Positions 6,792 through 14,893 of a stretch of DNA of 21,103 bases are shown one piece after another. Location of the stretch: contig CAJTOK010000056.1 in assembly GCA_910577825.1 (NCBI GenBank), positions 1-21,103 on the forward strand, in the 5' to 3' direction. The notes under the pieces are model-generated. The model did not search any database and was not told where the DNA came from. It was given only the letters and a program-made list of their open reading frames with translations. Position 1 is the first letter of the stretch, and every line of letters begins with the position of its first letter. Position numbers and translations under genes: made by a program. This stretch comes from an uncultured Lachnospiraceae bacterium. GTDB lineage: Bacteria; Bacillota; Clostridia; Lachnospirales; Lachnospiraceae.

Positions 6792-7773
6792 ATAACCCCC
6801 TGACTGAAACTTCCCCTGACATTATGTATTCAGTCCCGTTCTTTGTATTTACTACTAATGCACCATCTTTATTAATGCCTTTTGCCATGCCTGTTTCTGT
6901 TTTCCCTGAATCCTCTTCCATGCCATAAAATATCCTGACTTCTTTATCTTTGTTGGCAAGCAGTGAATCATATTCATCTATAAAAGGCATTAAATTCTTT
7001 GACTCCTTAAATTTATTGTAATACTGGCTAAAACAGTTTACAATGCAGGCGGCAAGCTGTGCCCTGTCTGTCTTTCTGCCTGTCTGCAGGCAGATTGATG
7101 TGGCTGTTTTTTCTATTTCTTCAGGGAAATGCCTGTTATTGGCATTAACGCCTATGCCTGTAACAACATAATTTACAAAATTCATCTCTGAACTCATTTC
7201 AGCCAGTATGCCACAAATCTTTTTCCCTCCAAGTACAATATCATTTGGCCATTTTATAAGGGCATCTGCACCACATGTTTTTTTAATGGCTTTTGCAACT
7301 GCAAGCGCTGTTACAAGTGTTATACATGGCACATGTACAGGGTTAATAGCAGGCCTTAATACCAGTGACATATAAATCCCTGTCCCTGGTTCTGATTCCC
7401 ACTGCCTGCCCCTTCTGCCTTTGCCTGCTGTCTGTTGTTCTGCTATTATAAGAGTACCTTCTTCTTCTCCAAATTCAGCAAGCTGTTTTGCACGTATGTT
7501 TGTTGAATCTGTAACTTCAAGGCTTTCAATTTTTCTGCATACTGACCCGTCTGCAAGCCTGCTTTTAATATCATCTGGATAAAGGGCGTCTGGTGACGCA
7601 ACCAGTTTATAACCCTTATTAGGCACAGATTCTATTACGAAACCATTCGCCTTAAGCTGTGCAATGTTTTTCCAGACTGCCTGCCTTGTAACCCCTGCCC
7701 TTTCACATAATGTCTGCCCGGAAACAAAACTGTCCCCTGCATTCCTTAATGTCCTTAATATCTCACTTCTCAT
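6778..7773 (-). CDS. birA: Bifunctional biotin-[acetyl-CoA-carboxylase] ligase / biotin operon repressor
   Basis: BirA attaches biotin to the carrier protein of biotin-dependent carboxylases, and the two-domain form also represses biotin genes. The 331-aa protein has an N-terminal winged helix-turn-helix (residues about 1-60, with L-C-E-R-A-G-V-T-R-Q-A-V-W-K as the recognition segment) and then the ligase domain. In the latter are the A-E-Q-Q-T-A-G-K-G-R-R-G-R-Q-W biotinyl-AMP loop (111-125), K-W-P-N-D (174-178) and G-G-K-K-I-C-G-I-L-A-E (182-192). A C-terminal SH3-like part follows. Because the HTH is intact it probably regulates as well as ligates, but no bio genes are in the window. It starts 53 bp after argF; a 7-bp inverted repeat lies in that gap. 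Confidence 0.95.
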   Translation of the reverse strand: MRSEILRTLRNAGDSFVSGQTLCERAGVTRQAVWKNIAQLKANGFVIESVPNKGYKLVASPDALYPDDIKSRLADGSVCRKIESLEVTDSTNIRAKQLAEFGEEEGTLIIAEQQTAGKGRRGRQWESEPGTGIYMSLVLRPAINPVHVPCITLVTALAVAKAIKKTCGADALIKWPNDIVLGGKKICGILAEMSSEMNFVNYVVTGIGVNANNRHFPEEIEKTATSICLQTGRKTDRAQLAACIVNCFSQYYNKFKESKNLMPFIDEYDSLLANKDKEVRIFYGMEEDSGKTETGMAKGINKDGALVVNTKNGTEYIMSGEVSVRGLYGYV

Positions 7774-7791
7774 AATACGCCTTTATTGCCC

Positions 7792-7820
7792 CTGGCAGCG
7801 GATTATATCTGCACTGCCAG
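7792..7820 (-). promoter_or_regulatory. Inverted repeat CTGGCAG / CTGCCAG enclosing TATAAT, upstream of birA
   Basis: In the argF-birA gap, CTGGCAG (7792-7798) and its exact complement CTGCCAG (7814-7820) are separated by 15 bases. That spacer contains TATAAT when read on the minus strand. It could be an operator over an internal promoter, but no good -35 is visible, and it does not resemble the usual BirA operator. No U-run follows, so it is not a classic terminator. Confidence 0.3.
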
Positions 7821-7826
7821 TTCCTT

Positions 7827-8825
7827 TCACGCTTCACCAAGTGTTGCCATCATAACTGCTTTAATTGTGTGCATACGGTTTTCTGCTTCATCAAATACAA
7901 CCGACTGGCCGGATTCAAAGACCTCATCTGTTACTTCAAGTCCATCCATGCCAAATTTTTCGTATACTTCCCTGCCAATCTGTGTTTTTAAGTTATGGAA
8001 GGCTGGCAGGCAGTGCATAAATATGGCATTTTCTGCTGCATTGTCCATTACTTTTTTATTAACCTGGTAAGGTGAAAGTTTATTTATACGTTCTGCCCAC
8101 ACTTCATCCGGCTCACCCATTGAAACCCATACATCTGTATAAATTACATCTGCATCCTTTGTGCCGCTTTCTACATCTTCTGTCAGTGTAACAGAACCGC
8201 CTGATTCTTTTGCATACCCGTTGCTGAGTTCTACAAGCCCTGCATCAGGGAAATAATCTTTTGATGTACATGCTGTGAAATCCATGCCCATCTTAGAACA
8301 TGCAACCATAAGTGAATTGCCCATATTGTAACGTGCATCACCCATATAAGTTAATTTTACACCTTCTATCCTGCCAAGATGTTCTTGTATTGTAAGCAGG
8401 TCTGCAAGCATCTGTGTCGGGTGGAACTCATTAGTAAGGCCGTTCCATACAGGCACACCTGCATATTTTGCAAGTTCTTCTACTATTTCCTGTCCATACC
8501 CGCGGTATTCAATACCGTCATACATACGCCCGAGAACCCTTGCAGTATCTGCAATGCTTTCTTTCCTGCCAATCTGTGAACCTGACGGGTCCAGGTATGT
8601 TACACCCATTCCCATATCATGCGCTGCCACTTCAAATGAACAGCGTGTACGTGTACTTGTCTTTTCAAATACCAGGGCAATATTTTTACCCTGGTAGTGG
8701 TTTACTGGTATTCCCTCTTTCTTCTTATATTTGACATCTGCTGCAAGGCCTATAAGATATTTTATTTCTTTAGGTGTAAAATCCTTTAATGTTAAGAAAC
8801 TGCGTCCCTTTAAAATGCCAGCCAT
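7827..8825 (-). CDS. argF: Ornithine carbamoyltransferase
   Basis: OTCase joins carbamoyl phosphate and ornithine to make citrulline, in arginine synthesis (or runs in reverse in the arginine deiminase pathway). The chosen start gives 332 aa. Carbamoyl-phosphate motifs are S-T-R-T-R (57-61) and H-P-T-Q (135-138); the ornithine-side motifs are the S-M-G loop near 229-231 and H-C-L-P (271-274). An upstream in-frame ATG at 8837 exists, but it abuts AGGAAGG with no spacer, whereas the ATG at 8825 has AGGATGG 8 bases before it and gives the family-like MAG-LKGRS beginning. The gene stands alone without other arg genes, 20 bp after the SPFH gene. Biosynthetic or catabolic direction cannot be decided here. 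Confidence 0.94.
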   Translation of the reverse strand: MAGILKGRSFLTLKDFTPKEIKYLIGLAADVKYKKKEGIPVNHYQGKNIALVFEKTSTRTRCSFEVAAHDMGMGVTYLDPSGSQIGRKESIADTARVLGRMYDGIEYRGYGQEIVEELAKYAGVPVWNGLTNEFHPTQMLADLLTIQEHLGRIEGVKLTYMGDARYNMGNSLMVACSKMGMDFTACTSKDYFPDAGLVELSNGYAKESGGSVTLTEDVESGTKDADVIYTDVWVSMGEPDEVWAERINKLSPYQVNKKVMDNAAENAIFMHCLPAFHNLKTQIGREVYEKFGMDGLEVTDEVFESGQSVVFDEAENRMHTIKAVMMATLGEA

Positions 8826-8845
8826 TTTAATTACCATCCTTCCTG

Positions 8846-9763
8846 TTAATCTTTTGATAACTCTGTTGCAGATTTGACAAGACCCGCCATGCTTTGTATC
8901 TCTGATGGTATAATAATCTTTGTCGCTTTTCCGTCTGCTGCCTTTGCAAATGCTTCAAGGCTTTTAAGTTTTATAACGTTTTGTGATGCTGTGGCAGATG
9001 CTTCATTAAGCATACGTATACCATCTGCATTTGCCTGCTGTACTGCCAGTATAGCCTGTGCCTGGCCTTCTGCTTCACGTATTGTGGCTTCTTTCTTCGC
9101 CTCTGCCCGGAGTATTGCTGCCTGTTTCTCCGCTTCTGCATCAAGGATTGCCGCTGCTTTCTTTCCTTCTGCTACAAGGATTGCTGACTCCTTATCACCC
9201 TGTGAACGCAGTATTGCTTCCCTTTTCTCACGTTCTGCTTTCATCTGCTTCTCCATTGCATCCTGGATTGCAGCAGGCGGGATAATGTTTTTAAGCTCTA
9301 CCCTGTTTACTTTAATGCCCCACGGGTCAGTTGCACTGTCAAGTGATGCCCTCATTTTTGCATTGATGATTTCACGTGATGTAAGTGTTTCATCAAGCTC
9401 AAGTTCACCTATTATATTACGCAGTGTTGTTGCTGTAAGGTTCTCTATCGCCATAATAGGGTTCTCTACACCATAAGTATAAAGCTTAGGGTCTGTAATC
9501 TGGTAGAAAATCACTGTATCAATACGCATTGTAACATTATCTTTTGTAATAACAGGCTGTGGCGGGAAGTCTGCTACTTGTTCTTTTAAATCTACCCTTC
9601 TTGCTACCCGGTCTATAAATGGCACTTTAAAATGTATGCCAACTCCCCATGTTGTCTGGTAGCCGCCAAGCCTTTCCATAACATATGCCTTCGCCTGTGG
9701 CACAACCTTTACACAGGATACAAGCACTATTGCTACAATGGCAAGTAAAATTAAAACTGGCAT
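8846..9763 (-). CDS. SPFH / band 7 domain membrane protein (stomatin-like, QmcA type)
   Basis: SPFH proteins form membrane-anchored cage or raft-like assemblies and often pair with NfeD partners. The 305-aa product has one N-terminal membrane helix (about 3-20), then the band 7 domain beginning around V-V-P-Q-A-K-A-Y-V, including E-R-L-G-G-Y and the P-P-Q-P-V-I-T-K-D-N-V strand. A long Ala/Glu/Lys coiled coil (about 165-240, with repeated E-A-x-x-x-A-A-I-L) follows, then a short tail. The chosen ATG (9763) has AGGAGGAGG with a good spacer. A second in-frame ATG 36 bp upstream (9799) also has AGGAGG, adding 12 residues. The nfeD-like gene is immediately upstream, the classic pairing. Confidence 0.92.
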   Translation of the reverse strand: MPVLILLAIVAIVLVSCVKVVPQAKAYVMERLGGYQTTWGVGIHFKVPFIDRVARRVDLKEQVADFPPQPVITKDNVTMRIDTVIFYQITDPKLYTYGVENPIMAIENLTATTLRNIIGELELDETLTSREIINAKMRASLDSATDPWGIKVNRVELKNIIPPAAIQDAMEKQMKAEREKREAILRSQGDKESAILVAEGKKAAAILDAEAEKQAAILRAEAKKEATIREAEGQAQAILAVQQANADGIRMLNEASATASQNVIKLKSLEAFAKAADGKATKIIIPSEIQSMAGLVKSATELSKD

Positions 9764-9815
9764 TTGTCCTCCTCCTGGAATCTTAGTTAAAAATAGCATC
9801 TGTCCTCCTTCTGGT

Positions 9816-10244
9816 TTAAAGTGGTGTTACAAATACTTTAACCCCTTTAACTTCATTAATAATTACTTTAGTACCTTCGGGTATAACCAGGCCTTCTTCA
9901 CTGCTGCATGCTGTCCATTCAAGCCCGTTTACTATAACTGTTCCTTTCTGGTCAAAATTATCTATAGTTTCTACAACCCTTCCTTCTTTTCCTGCCATAC
10001 TGTTTACATTTGTCTTTGTCCTGCTTTCATTAAGCCTTTTCTCTACAACAGGACGTGTAAATATAAGCAGGACTATTGATACTATAAGGAATACTGCAAT
10101 CTGTACAGGCCAGGGGACATTAAAAAGGGCAAGTACAAATGCAGCTAAAGCACCTCCTGCAAACCATATGGTCGCAAGCCCCAGTGTAATAATCTCAATT
10201 ACCAGAAAAACCGCTAATGCTGCCAGCCAGTAAAAAGGTTCCAT
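9816..10244 (-). CDS. NfeD family membrane protein
   Basis: This 142-aa protein has three predicted membrane helices (about 4-24, 26-42, 47-66) and a cytosolic or extracytoplasmic OB-fold domain (about 80-142) with the family pattern G-x-E-G-R-V, G-T-V-I-V-N-G and a final V-x-V-F-V strand. It is the short NfeD form, lacking the ClpP-like protease domain of long NfeD proteins. NfeD proteins cooperate with SPFH partners in membrane organisation, and its partner is encoded 52 bp downstream. The ATG is preceded by GGGAGGG. A sigma-A-like promoter lies at 10288-10316, making this the likely first gene of the long operon. Confidence 0.9.
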   Translation of the reverse strand: MEPFYWLAALAVFLVIEIITLGLATIWFAGGALAAFVLALFNVPWPVQIAVFLIVSIVLLIFTRPVVEKRLNESRTKTNVNSMAGKEGRVVETIDNFDQKGTVIVNGLEWTACSSEEGLVIPEGTKVIINEVKGVKVFVTPL

Positions 10245-10287
10245 AAAATCCCTCCCGTCTGATATAGTGCTATCTTTGGTTTTTATT

Positions 10288-10316
10288 ATTTTATATTATT
10301 TAGGGTAATTGTGCAA
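10288..10316 (-). promoter_or_regulatory. Probable sigma-A promoter for the nfeD-SPFH-argF-birA-coaX run
   Basis: On the minus strand TTGCAC (10316-10311) is followed by a 17-base spacer and TAAAAT (10293-10288), about 45 bases before the nfeD start codon. All downstream gaps as far as mscL are 61 bp or less, so this may drive the whole run. Confidence 0.6.
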
Positions 10317-10341
10317 GAAAATATTAATAAACTGTTTATAA

Positions 10342-11136
10342 TTATAAAATTATCCCACGCCTCTGCCTTGCTGCTTCATACATTATTACTGCCGCTGATA
10401 CTGCAGCATTTAATGATTCAAGCTTTCCTTCCATAGGTATGCGTATGCTTCCTGTTATACATTCCAGAACCCTGTCCTGTATTCCGTTTGCTTCATTACC
10501 TATCACAATCCCTGCCCCTTTTGTATAGTCTGCCTTATCGTATATTATACTTCCTTCCATTGCTGTCCCATACACATTATAACCATTATTACGGATTTGC
10601 ATTATTACTTCTGTAATGTCATCTGCATATATAAATGGCATACGGAATATTGCCCCCATTGTGGAACGCACTGTTTTAGGATTAAATAAATCTGCTGTCC
10701 CCCTGCCCATTATTACAGCCGACATTCCAGCGCCTTCTGCGGTACGCATTATTGTGCCAAGGTTGCCAGGGTCACGTATATCATCAAGCAGAAGCCACAT
10801 ATGCCTTTTATCTTCCAGTATGCTTTCCATGCTGTATGAAGGCTGTTTTACAATTCCAAGTATCCCCTGTGTTGTAACGGTATCTGACATATGCCCGAAT
10901 ACCTTGTCTGAAACTGTTTCATAAGGGTATTTATTATAAAGTTTTATAAGGCTGCCTTGTTTTTTCTGCATTGCAGATTCAGATATATATATTTTTACAA
11001 GGCTGCCTTTCCAGGCGGCTTCTGTAAGCATTTTTAAGCCCTCTGCCACAAATAAAGACTGGCTGCGCCTGTATTTTGGCTGCTTCTGGAGTTTTATTAT
11101 ATCTTTAACCTGCTGGTTTGTACTGCTGCTAATCAT
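10342..11136 (-). CDS. TrmH/SpoU-family RNA 2'-O-ribose methyltransferase
   Basis: Members transfer a methyl group from SAM to a ribose 2'-OH of tRNA or 23S rRNA, using a knotted SPOUT fold. The 264-aa protein has an N-terminal substrate-binding domain (about 1-95, with V-A-E-G-L-K-M near 28), and then the three SpoU motifs: N-L-G-T-I-M-R-T-A near 125, I-V-I-G-N-E-A-N-G-I near 210, and I-P-M-E-G-K-L-E-S-L-N-A-A-V-S near 235. The last two hold the trefoil-knot SAM site. The N-terminal domain suggests an rRNA enzyme of the RlmB/TsnR-like type, but the target nucleotide cannot be read. It is the last gene of the rho-prmC-prfA group, 56 bp after the antitoxin-like gene, preceded by GGAG and AGG elements. 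Confidence 0.9.
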   Translation of the reverse strand: MISSSTNQQVKDIIKLQKQPKYRRSQSLFVAEGLKMLTEAAWKGSLVKIYISESAMQKKQGSLIKLYNKYPYETVSDKVFGHMSDTVTTQGILGIVKQPSYSMESILEDKRHMWLLLDDIRDPGNLGTIMRTAEGAGMSAVIMGRGTADLFNPKTVRSTMGAIFRMPFIYADDITEVIMQIRNNGYNVYGTAMEGSIIYDKADYTKGAGIVIGNEANGIQDRVLECITGSIRIPMEGKLESLNAAVSAAVIMYEAARQRRGIIL

Positions 11137-11192
11137 TTATACCTGTTCTCCAATATTAAGCTTTTATTTAAGTAGTTTTTTCTAAATTTGTA

Positions 11193-11429
11193 TCAAATAT
11201 TTCCATATTTTTCTGCCACCGCCTTTTCCCACGCAGAACTTTCCTCTTTTATAAGCTCTGGATTTGCATATTTTGATAATGAACCTCTGGCAGAATGTAT
11301 ATTATTGTCTGGTTCTTCTTCTATAAATTCGTCCAGTACAGTAATAATTAATTTCTGGTTTTTCTTTGCATGGATTTTTCCCAGTGCCTGCACTGTATTT
11401 CCATCATAATATCCCTGTAATGCAAACAT
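11193..11429 (-). CDS. Small antitoxin-like protein, 78 aa, no toxin partner visible
   Basis: This 78-aa protein begins with a short beta-type segment (L-Q-G-Y-Y-D-G-N-T-V, then K-K-N-Q-K-L-I-I-T-V-L-D) and ends in an acidic helix with S-A-R-G-S-L-S-K-Y-A-N-P-E-L near 45-59. From memory this layout resembles antitoxins that precede PIN-domain toxins in Clostridia. A GAAGG site lies 8 bases before the ATG, so it should be translated. It starts 21 bp after the prfA stop. Only 56 bp separate it from the TrmH-family gene, too little for a toxin, and no toxin-like frame is found nearby. It may be an orphan antitoxin, a remnant or an unrelated small regulator. Confidence 0.6.
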   Translation of the reverse strand: MFALQGYYDGNTVQALGKIHAKKNQKLIITVLDEFIEEEPDNNIHSARGSLSKYANPELIKEESSAWEKAVAEKYGNI

Positions 11430-11450
11430 ACAGATAACCTTCTTTCCAGA

Positions 11451-12527
11451 TTATGCGCTTTCATTCATTTTGGCAAGCCTTGCCGCCTGGTCTGCTGCTA
11501 TTATATTGTCAAGCACTTCATTTATATCCCCGTCCAGTATTTCACCAAGCCTGTGGCTTGTATATTTGATGCGGTGGTCTGTAACACGCCCCTGTGGGAA
11601 GTTATATGTCCTTATTTTTTCTGAGCGGTCCCCTGTGCCTACCTGGCTTCTTCTTTCAGCTGCCTGTTCACTGCTTGCTTTTTCCTGTTCCATGTCATAT
11701 ATCCTTGAACGCAGTACCTTCATTGCTTTATCTTTATTTTTAAGCTGTGATTTTTCATCCTGGCATGTTACCACTATCCCTGTAGGGATATGTGTAATCC
11801 TTACGGCAGAGTCAGTTGTATTGACGCACTGCCCGCCATTGCCTGAAGCACGGTATACATCTATTTTACAGTCATTTGGGTCTACATGCACATCCACTTC
11901 TTCCACTTCTGGCATTATTGCAACTGTAGCTGTTGAAGTGTGGATGCGCCCGCCTGATTCTGTTGAAGGTATGCGCTGTACACGGTGCACGCCGCTTTCA
12001 TATTTAAGTCTAGAGTATGCCCCTGCCCCTATTACCATAAATACAATTTCCTTAAAACCGCCTATGCCGTTTTCATTGGCACTCATAACTTCAACTTTCC
12101 AGCGGTTATTTTCTGCAAATTTAGAATACATACGGAACAAATCTGCTGCAAAAAGGGCAGCTTCATCACCGCCTGCTCCTCCACGTATTTCAACAATAAC
12201 ATTTTTATCATCGTTTGGGTCTTTAGGAAGCATAAGTATTTTAAGCTCCTGTTCGCATTTTGCCAGTTTTTCCTTGCATGAATTAAGTTCTTCCTTTGCC
12301 AGTTCTTTCATTTCCTCATCACTTTCTTCATCAAGAATTGCAAGGCTGTCTTCTATGCCGTCTTTTGCTTCTTTATATTCTTTGTATTTGCTTGTAATTG
12401 GAAGCAGTTCACTCTGCTCCCTCATAAGTTCCCTGTACTGGTTCTGGTCATTAATAATTTCTGGTTCTGTAAGCAGCATATTTATTTCTTCAAGCCTTCT
12501 TGCTAAATCTTCTAATTTATCAAACAT
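11451..12527 (-). CDS. prfA: Peptide chain release factor 1
   Basis: RF1 reads UAA and UAG stop codons in the ribosomal A site and triggers release of the finished protein. The 358-aa length is typical. The stop-codon recognition tripeptide is Pro187-Ser-Thr189 (the P-x-T type of RF1, not the S-P-F of RF2), and the catalytic G-G-Q is at 231-233, where Gln is methylated by PrmC. The N-terminal coiled-coil domain (about 1-100) and the G-G-A-G-G-D-E-A segment near 116-123 are also present. The residue after GGQ is Cys rather than the more common His. AAAGGAA lies 10 bases before the ATG. prmC is 55 bp upstream, so the enzyme and its substrate are encoded together. Confidence 0.97.
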   Translation of the reverse strand: MFDKLEDLARRLEEINMLLTEPEIINDQNQYRELMREQSELLPITSKYKEYKEAKDGIEDSLAILDEESDEEMKELAKEELNSCKEKLAKCEQELKILMLPKDPNDDKNVIVEIRGGAGGDEAALFAADLFRMYSKFAENNRWKVEVMSANENGIGGFKEIVFMVIGAGAYSRLKYESGVHRVQRIPSTESGGRIHTSTATVAIMPEVEEVDVHVDPNDCKIDVYRASGNGGQCVNTTDSAVRITHIPTGIVVTCQDEKSQLKNKDKAMKVLRSRIYDMEQEKASSEQAAERRSQVGTGDRSEKIRTYNFPQGRVTDHRIKYTSHRLGEILDGDINEVLDNIIAADQAARLAKMNESA

Positions 12528-12582
12528 AGTCTTTATTTCCTTTCATCATAACAAAACAAGTGTTTATACGTTTTCTTATAAA

Positions 12583-13422
12583 TTATGGCATTGCTGCCGC
12601 TACAACCCTGTCATTGCCAGATAAATCCTTCTGCATACAGACATTTTTATAACCACTCCCCTTAAATATTTCCATAACCTGTAACCCCTGCAAAGCTCCT
12701 GTTTCAACAGCCAGAAGCCCTCCAGGGCATAAATAATCTTTTGCATTGCCAGCAATAATCCTGTAGAATGAAAGCCCGTCAATTCCCCCGTCAAGTGCTG
12801 CCCGTGGCTCATGTTCCCTTACCTCTGGCATAAGTGTATCTATAACAGTGGTTTCTATATACGGCGGGTTTGAAACAATAATATCATAACAGCCTGTTAT
12901 ATTCTTAAACATATCACTCTGGATAAACTGGATATTAACATTATTAAGTTTTGCATTCCGTCTGGCAGCAACAAGGGCCTTTTCTGAATAATCAGCTGCC
13001 ACGCACAATGCAGCACCGCCAAGTTTTGCCAGTGATACTGCTATGCAGCCTGAACCCGTGCACATGTCAAGTACCTTTTTGCCCTTTACATACGGGAGTA
13101 TATACTCCACAAGTGTTTCTGTGTCCTGCCTTGGCACAAGCACATCTTCTGACACTTTAAATTCCAGCCCCATAAACTCCTGGCTGCCTGTAATATATTG
13201 TAATGGCATATGTGATGCCCTTACATCTATAAGTTTTAAATACTCTTTTACAATGCCGCACGGGGCAGTGTCATTTTTTTTAAGGAAATACTCTGCCCTT
13301 CCCATGCCAGTAACATATTCAAGCAGATACCATGCGTCTATGCCAGAACCACTAATCCCTGCCTGTTTTAAAATTTCCCTGCCTTTATCCAGTATATCCC
13401 CAAAACATGGTTCTTCCTGCAT
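12583..13422 (-). CDS. prmC: Release factor glutamine N5-methyltransferase
   Basis: PrmC uses SAM to methylate the Gln of the GGQ motif in release factors. The 279-aa protein has an N-terminal helical release-factor-binding domain (about 1-75), R-Q-D-T-E at 98-102, the SAM-binding D-M-C-T-G-S-G at 119-125, an acidic end of strand 2 near A-D-Y (143-145), and the N-P-P-Y active site at 185-188 that holds the Gln side chain. It starts 18 bp after the DUF1385 gene, preceded by GGGGGAT and AAGG elements, and prfA follows at 55 bp, the conserved order in Firmicutes. Confidence 0.96.
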   Translation of the reverse strand: MQEEPCFGDILDKGREILKQAGISGSGIDAWYLLEYVTGMGRAEYFLKKNDTAPCGIVKEYLKLIDVRASHMPLQYITGSQEFMGLEFKVSEDVLVPRQDTETLVEYILPYVKGKKVLDMCTGSGCIAVSLAKLGGAALCVAADYSEKALVAARRNAKLNNVNIQFIQSDMFKNITGCYDIIVSNPPYIETTVIDTLMPEVREHEPRAALDGGIDGLSFYRIIAGNAKDYLCPGGLLAVETGALQGLQVMEIFKGSGYKNVCMQKDLSGNDRVVAAAMP

Positions 13423-13440
13423 AGCCTTATCCCCCGGATA

Positions 13441-14772
13441 TTATTTATAATCTGATAAATTTATCACTTTAGCCCCGCCTTTTTTGCGTCTTTCCTCTCT
13501 TGTGCTTACATCCTTTATTACAGCTTCTTTCCTCTGTCCTTCTGCTTCAGCATCATTATCTGGCAAATCAAGGAAATGGTCAAGCCCTGTTAGTGTTTCC
13601 TCATGTGTATCTTGTAATGCCACCATTTTCCTTGCTTCCTTGCGCTTCCTTGCCTCTTCTGCTATTCTCTCAAGCTCGGCTTCTTTCTCTTCCATTTCCC
13701 TTATCCTGCGTGCACGTTCTGACGCCCTCTTTTTATTTTCGCGTTCCCTTTCAAGCAGTTCCTCTTTAATCTGTGCACGTGATTTTTTAACAGAAGCACC
13801 CGGGTTATTTGCCTTTTCTTCCTGTTTTGCCTTTTTCATCCTGCACCATCTCTGGTAGGCTTCCCAGTCAAATACTTCCTCAATGGAAGCAATGGCAACT
13901 TCTATCATACTGTCATCAGGTTCTCTTGTAGTAAGCCGCTGGAGAAGCATCCCTGGTATACTTAAAAAGTCTATTATTTTATTATCTGTATTACCTGCAA
14001 ACTGTATAAATTCATAAGAAACCCCTGCAATTAAAGGTACAAGGAGTATACGTGATATAAAACGCAGCCACATATTTTCAAATTGTATAAATATAAAGCA
14101 CACAATGCTTACAAACATAACAATAACAAGAAAACTTGTGCCGCATCTTTTATGGTGCTTTGACTGCCCCCGTACATTTTCCACGGTAAGTTCAAGCCCG
14201 CTTTCAACGCAGTTTATGGATTTATGTTCTGCACCATGGTACATAAATACCCTTTTTATATCCTGTACCATTGAGATTGCAAGTACATAACCTGTAAATA
14301 ATACAATACGTATAATGCCTTCAATTAAAGTAAGCACAGATGGCGAATCCACAACTGGATGTAAAAGCTGCGACAAAAAGAATGGAAGTACCACAAATAC
14401 ACCTATTGCCAGTATAACTGGCAATGCAGCCGTAAGTATTATTCCAAGGATGTTTTTACTTTTATTATTATCATTTTTTTCTTCTATATCTTTATCATTA
14501 TTATTTTCCCCGCTGTTTTTTTCTTCTTCTTCAACAAAATCAGCAGAATATGTAAGCGTTTTCATTCCTAACACCATTGTTTCTATAAAGGCCGTTACTC
14601 CCCTTATTATTGGCAGCCGGAAGAAAACTGACTTTTCAGATATGCTTTTACATTTGCCATGGATAACATTAATCTCCCCATCTGGTTTTCTGACTGCAAC
14701 AGAATAATTAGATTTATACTTCATCATTACGCCTTCTAGTACAGCCTGGCCTCCAATTCCCGATGATTTCAT
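13441..14772 (-). CDS. DUF1385 family membrane protein (YqhQ-like) with a long charged C-terminal extension
   Basis: The function of this family is not known. The first 300 residues match it well: I-G-G-Q-A-V-L-E-G-V-M-M near 6-17, R-x-P-I-I-R-G near 52-58, a charged Asn/Glu/Lys linker (about 80-107), and membrane helices at about 108-134, 145-168, 212-232 and 238-258. The hallmark Y-H-G-A-E-H-K-S is at 178-185. The usual family length is near 300 aa; here about 135 residues are added, beginning after W-x-x-C near 310. They are rich in Arg, Lys and Glu, in a pattern expected for a long coiled coil. It lies between rpmE and prmC, its usual neighbourhood in Clostridia. The ATG is preceded by GGGGG. 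Confidence 0.88.
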   Translation of the reverse strand: MKSSGIGGQAVLEGVMMKYKSNYSVAVRKPDGEINVIHGKCKSISEKSVFFRLPIIRGVTAFIETMVLGMKTLTYSADFVEEEEKNSGENNNDKDIEEKNDNNKSKNILGIILTAALPVILAIGVFVVLPFFLSQLLHPVVDSPSVLTLIEGIIRIVLFTGYVLAISMVQDIKRVFMYHGAEHKSINCVESGLELTVENVRGQSKHHKRCGTSFLVIVMFVSIVCFIFIQFENMWLRFISRILLVPLIAGVSYEFIQFAGNTDNKIIDFLSIPGMLLQRLTTREPDDSMIEVAIASIEEVFDWEAYQRWCRMKKAKQEEKANNPGASVKKSRAQIKEELLERERENKKRASERARRIREMEEKEAELERIAEEARKRKEARKMVALQDTHEETLTGLDHFLDLPDNDAEAEGQRKEAVIKDVSTREERRKKGGAKVINLSDYK

Positions 14773-14831
14773 AAAATTCCCCCATTCTTATAAAGCAGGC
14801 AAGTAATCCCAATGTAAATAAAATAGTAACA

Positions 14832-14872
14832 AAATGGCCACAACATCCGCCCGACGGATGCTGCAGCCATTT
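14832..14872 (-). terminator. Strong Rho-independent terminator after rpmE
   Basis: The minus-strand RNA forms an 18-bp unbroken stem (three G-U pairs) closed by a 5-base loop UCGGG. The core is CATCCG/CGGATG. It is followed by a T-rich stretch (14831 downwards: TTTTGTTACTATTTT read on the minus strand). It separates rpmE from the DUF1385 gene. Confidence 0.85.
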
Positions 14873-14877
14873 ATAAT

Positions 14878-14891
14878 GCCGGTAAACCGGC
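14878..14891 (-). other. Small perfect hairpin directly after the rpmE stop codon
   Basis: GCCGG-TTTA-CCGGC (minus strand) begins two bases past the rpmE stop. It has no U-run of its own and lies just before the main terminator. It may protect the 3' end or help termination. Confidence 0.5.
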
Positions 14892-14893
14892 TT

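Noticed and set aside
8874..9476. A 200-codon Ala/Ser-rich frame opposite the SPFH gene
   Set aside because: It reflects the antisense reading of the Ala/Glu coiled coil, not a gene.
10327..10339. ATAAACTGTTTAT palindrome after the TrmH-family gene as a terminator
   Set aside because: The arms are separated by one base, so it cannot form a stable RNA hairpin of useful size, and the region is simply AT-rich.
11829..11837. Cys after the GGQ motif of RF1 as a functional defect
   Set aside because: The GGQ itself and the P-x-T recognition motif are intact; the next residue varies among Clostridia.
11470..12624. A 384-codon open frame on the plus strand opposite prfA
   Set aside because: It is Ser/Leu-rich, has no recognisable family pattern, and mirrors the codon bias of prfA, whose motifs are complete on the other strand.
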